A stretch of DNA of 64,000 nucleotides, from contig NZ_JAPIVQ010000003.1 in the NCBI RefSeq assembly GCF_026239675.1, positions 496,001-560,000 on the forward strand, read 5' to 3'. A program made the translations under genes and the position numbers. This DNA is from Pedobacter sp. PLR. GTDB taxonomy: Bacteria > Bacteroidota > Bacteroidia > Sphingobacteriales > Sphingobacteriaceae. Of this stretch, positions 63,170-64,000 are shown in pieces (the stretch's first letter is position 1; the number at the start of each line of letters is the position of its first letter). The notes below the pieces were generated by a model. That model made no database searches, was not told the origin of the DNA, and saw nothing but the letters and a program-made list of their open reading frames with translations.

Positions 63170-63206
63170 CAAAAAAGAAAAGCCTGCCCGAAGGCAAGCT
63201 TTTAAT
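63170..63206 (-). terminator. Terminator after tRNA-Cys
   Basis: On the minus strand AAAAGC/GCTTTT and GCC/GGC around a CGAA-type loop (63178-63203), with a T-run after it. It faces the VOC terminator back to back. Confidence 0.8.
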
Positions 63207-63207
63207 G

Positions 63208-63278
63208 ACGTCATGGGCGGATTCGAACCGCCGTTAAAGGTTTTGCAGACCCATACCTAACCACTCGGCCACATGACT
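63208..63278 (-). tRNA. tRNA-Cys (anticodon GCA)
   Basis: 71 nt on the minus strand. Anticodon loop CTGCAAA gives GCA. T-arm GGCGGTTCGAATCCGCC, D-arm GCCGAGTGGTTAGGT, acceptor AGTCATG with CATGACG, and T (U73) as discriminator, which is typical of tRNA-Cys. The first acceptor pair would be A1-G72, a mismatch. CCA is not encoded. Confidence 0.9.
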
Positions 63279-63305
63279 ATGTAATAGGTGTGGTCCCTAC
63301 AGCAG

Positions 63306-63313
63306 CAAATATA
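63306..63313 (-). promoter_or_regulatory. Promoter -7 box TATATTTG of tRNA-Cys
   Basis: Exact TAnnTTTG match on the minus strand, about 27 bases before the tRNA. One base separates it from the shared quasi-palindromic element, the same spacing as in the SAM-riboswitch promoter. Confidence 0.6.
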
Positions 63314-63314
63314 T

Positions 63315-63344
63315 ATAAAGTATACTAAAATAGTAGTCTTTATT
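63315..63344 (-). promoter_or_regulatory. Quasi-palindromic element at the tRNA-Cys promoter
   Basis: On the minus strand it reads AATAAAG, ACTACTA, six bases, TATACTTTAT. On the plus strand it matches 1657-1686 at 26 of 30 positions, including a run of 17 identical bases, and it contains the dyad TACTA-AAA-TAGTA. It covers the expected -33 region. It is the third member of the proposed sulfur/cysteine operator set. Confidence 0.5.
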
Positions 63345-63421
63345 TTGAAATACTTCTGAATGAGTGTTTAGTAGGGTTTAAAGGAGGTTTTCGTAGGTTT
63401 ATTTTTTAGGAATCCTGATTT

Positions 63422-63736
63422 TTACATCATTCCTAATTCAAATCTAGCGGTTTCCGACATCATGTCTCTGGTCCATGGCGGGTTCCAGGTGACAACCACA
63501 GCTACTTCATTTACCCCTTCAATCTTTTTCACTTTTTCCTCTACTTCCAGAGGGATGCTTTGTGCAGCAGGGCAACCAGGCGCAGTAAGGGTCATCACAA
63601 TTTGAACATTATTGAATGGAGTCAGGATCTCTGTTTCATAGATTAAGCCAAGCTCATAAATGCTGACCGGTATTTCCGGATCATATATGGTCTGTAAACA
63701 GTCAATTACTTTTTGTTTCAATTCCTCTTTGTCCAT
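63422..63736 (-). CDS. MIP18-family (DUF59) Fe-S assembly protein
   Basis: 104 residues. Matches the MIP18/SufT-like fold: TIYDPEIPVSIYELGLIYE, the conserved TAPGCPAA with its cysteine, and TWNPPWTRDMMS at the C-terminus. These proteins help mature or deliver Fe-S clusters. It starts three bases after the SufE stop, so it belongs to a SUF-type operon that continues past the right edge. Confidence 0.93.
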   Translation of the reverse strand: MDKEELKQKVIDCLQTIYDPEIPVSIYELGLIYETEILTPFNNVQIVMTLTAPGCPAAQSIPLEVEEKVKKIEGVNEVAVVVTWNPPWTRDMMSETARFELGMM

Positions 63737-63739
63737 GAT

Positions 63740-64000
63740 CTATTTGTTTTCAAGTTCTTTAATGGATTGATAAGCCAATGCATAATTTTTCATTTGTTTG
63801 ATCATCGCCAATAAGCCGTTAGATCTGGTTTGCGCCAGATGGCTGAACATCCCGATCTCTTTAAAGAATTCCAATTTAGCCTCCAGGATGGTTTTTGGCG
63901 ACTGTCCCGATAGCACCTTAATTAGCATACTGACCAGGCCCTTCACAATCATCGCATCGCTGTCCGCTTTAAAAAACACGTTCCCATCCTGATATGACGC
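63740..64000 (-). CDS. sufE: SufE-family protein, C-terminal part (cut by window edge)
   Basis: The frame is open from the window edge to the stop at 63740, giving 86 residues beginning ASYQDGNVFFKADSDAMIVK, the SufE signature (DGxxxFxADSDAxIVKGL), and then GMFSHLAQTRSNGLLAMI. SufE takes persulfide sulfur from SufS and passes it to the scaffold. The catalytic cysteine lies upstream of this part and is not in the window. Confidence 0.9.
   Translation of the reverse strand, partial: ASYQDGNVFFKADSDAMIVKGLVSMLIKVLSGQSPKTILEAKLEFFKEIGMFSHLAQTRSNGLLAMIKQMKNYALAYQSIKELENK

Overview
The window reads as chromosomal DNA of a Bacteroidota bacterium, most likely family Sphingobacteriaceae and close to Pedobacter (inferred from gene content and sequence style, not from a search). 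Supporting signs are promoters with the Bacteroidota -7 box TAnnTTTG, few Shine-Dalgarno sites, Rho with a long disordered insert, DUF4254 and DUF2851 proteins, a HEPN-tailed sulfite reductase, and tandem 800-residue FtsX-type permeases. No phage, insertion sequence, CRISPR array or rRNA was seen.

Layout. 1-1.5 kb: the N-terminus of an AraC regulator, then a GtrA / CDP-alcohol phosphatidyltransferase pair. 1.65-3.1 kb: a SAM-I riboswitch ahead of a cysteine desulfurase, convergent with a membrane metallophosphoesterase. 4.66-12.1 kb: a sulfate-assimilation operon (sulfite reductase, cobA, a precorrin-2 dehydrogenase/TauE fusion, cysH, cysD, cysN). It is preceded by an 18-codon peptide ending His-Cys-Met-Cys-Val and a strong terminator, which looks like a cysteine attenuator. 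12.1-12.5 kb: a gene-free segment with a 29-bp inverted repeat. 12.5-15.2 kb: glgA-glgC. 15.3-33.1 kb: an NtrY/NtrC-like two-component system divergent from an export cluster of one adaptor, two ATPases and five paralogous permeases, whose first gene has a sigma-54 promoter and two enhancer-like sites 21 bp apart. 33.1-35.2 kb: a BtuF-like protein, two identical tRNA-Leu(UAG) genes and a decayed third copy. 35.2-39.7 kb: tig, clpP, clpX, AMP nucleosidase. 39.7-50 kb: housekeeping genes (phosphatase, glycosyltransferase, DUF4254, PolX, SppA, FolK, Hpt, PssA, Rho, PyrF). 50-57.6 kb: a DMT transporter, DUF2851, PspC, ankyrin protein, FtsK, LolA, an MBL hydrolase and tRNA-Leu(GAG). 57.7-64 kb: Idi, a small secreted protein, a 22-bp tandem repeat, a histidine kinase, DUF2147, a Ycf48-like protein, a VOC protein, tRNA-Cys, a MIP18-family protein and a partial SufE.

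How it fits together. The most notable pattern is a possible sulfur/cysteine regulon. Three promoters (the SAM-riboswitch desulfurase, the sulfate-assimilation attenuator and tRNA-Cys) carry the same quasi-palindromic element, ACTAYTR-N6-TAKWCTTTA, directly upstream of their TATATTTG box; other clear promoters in the window lack it. A DNA-level regulator would then act above a SAM riboswitch in one case and a leader-peptide attenuator in another. The second notable unit is the sigma-54 controlled permease array next to its probable regulator. All of this comes from reading the sequence; no search, folding or alignment program was run.
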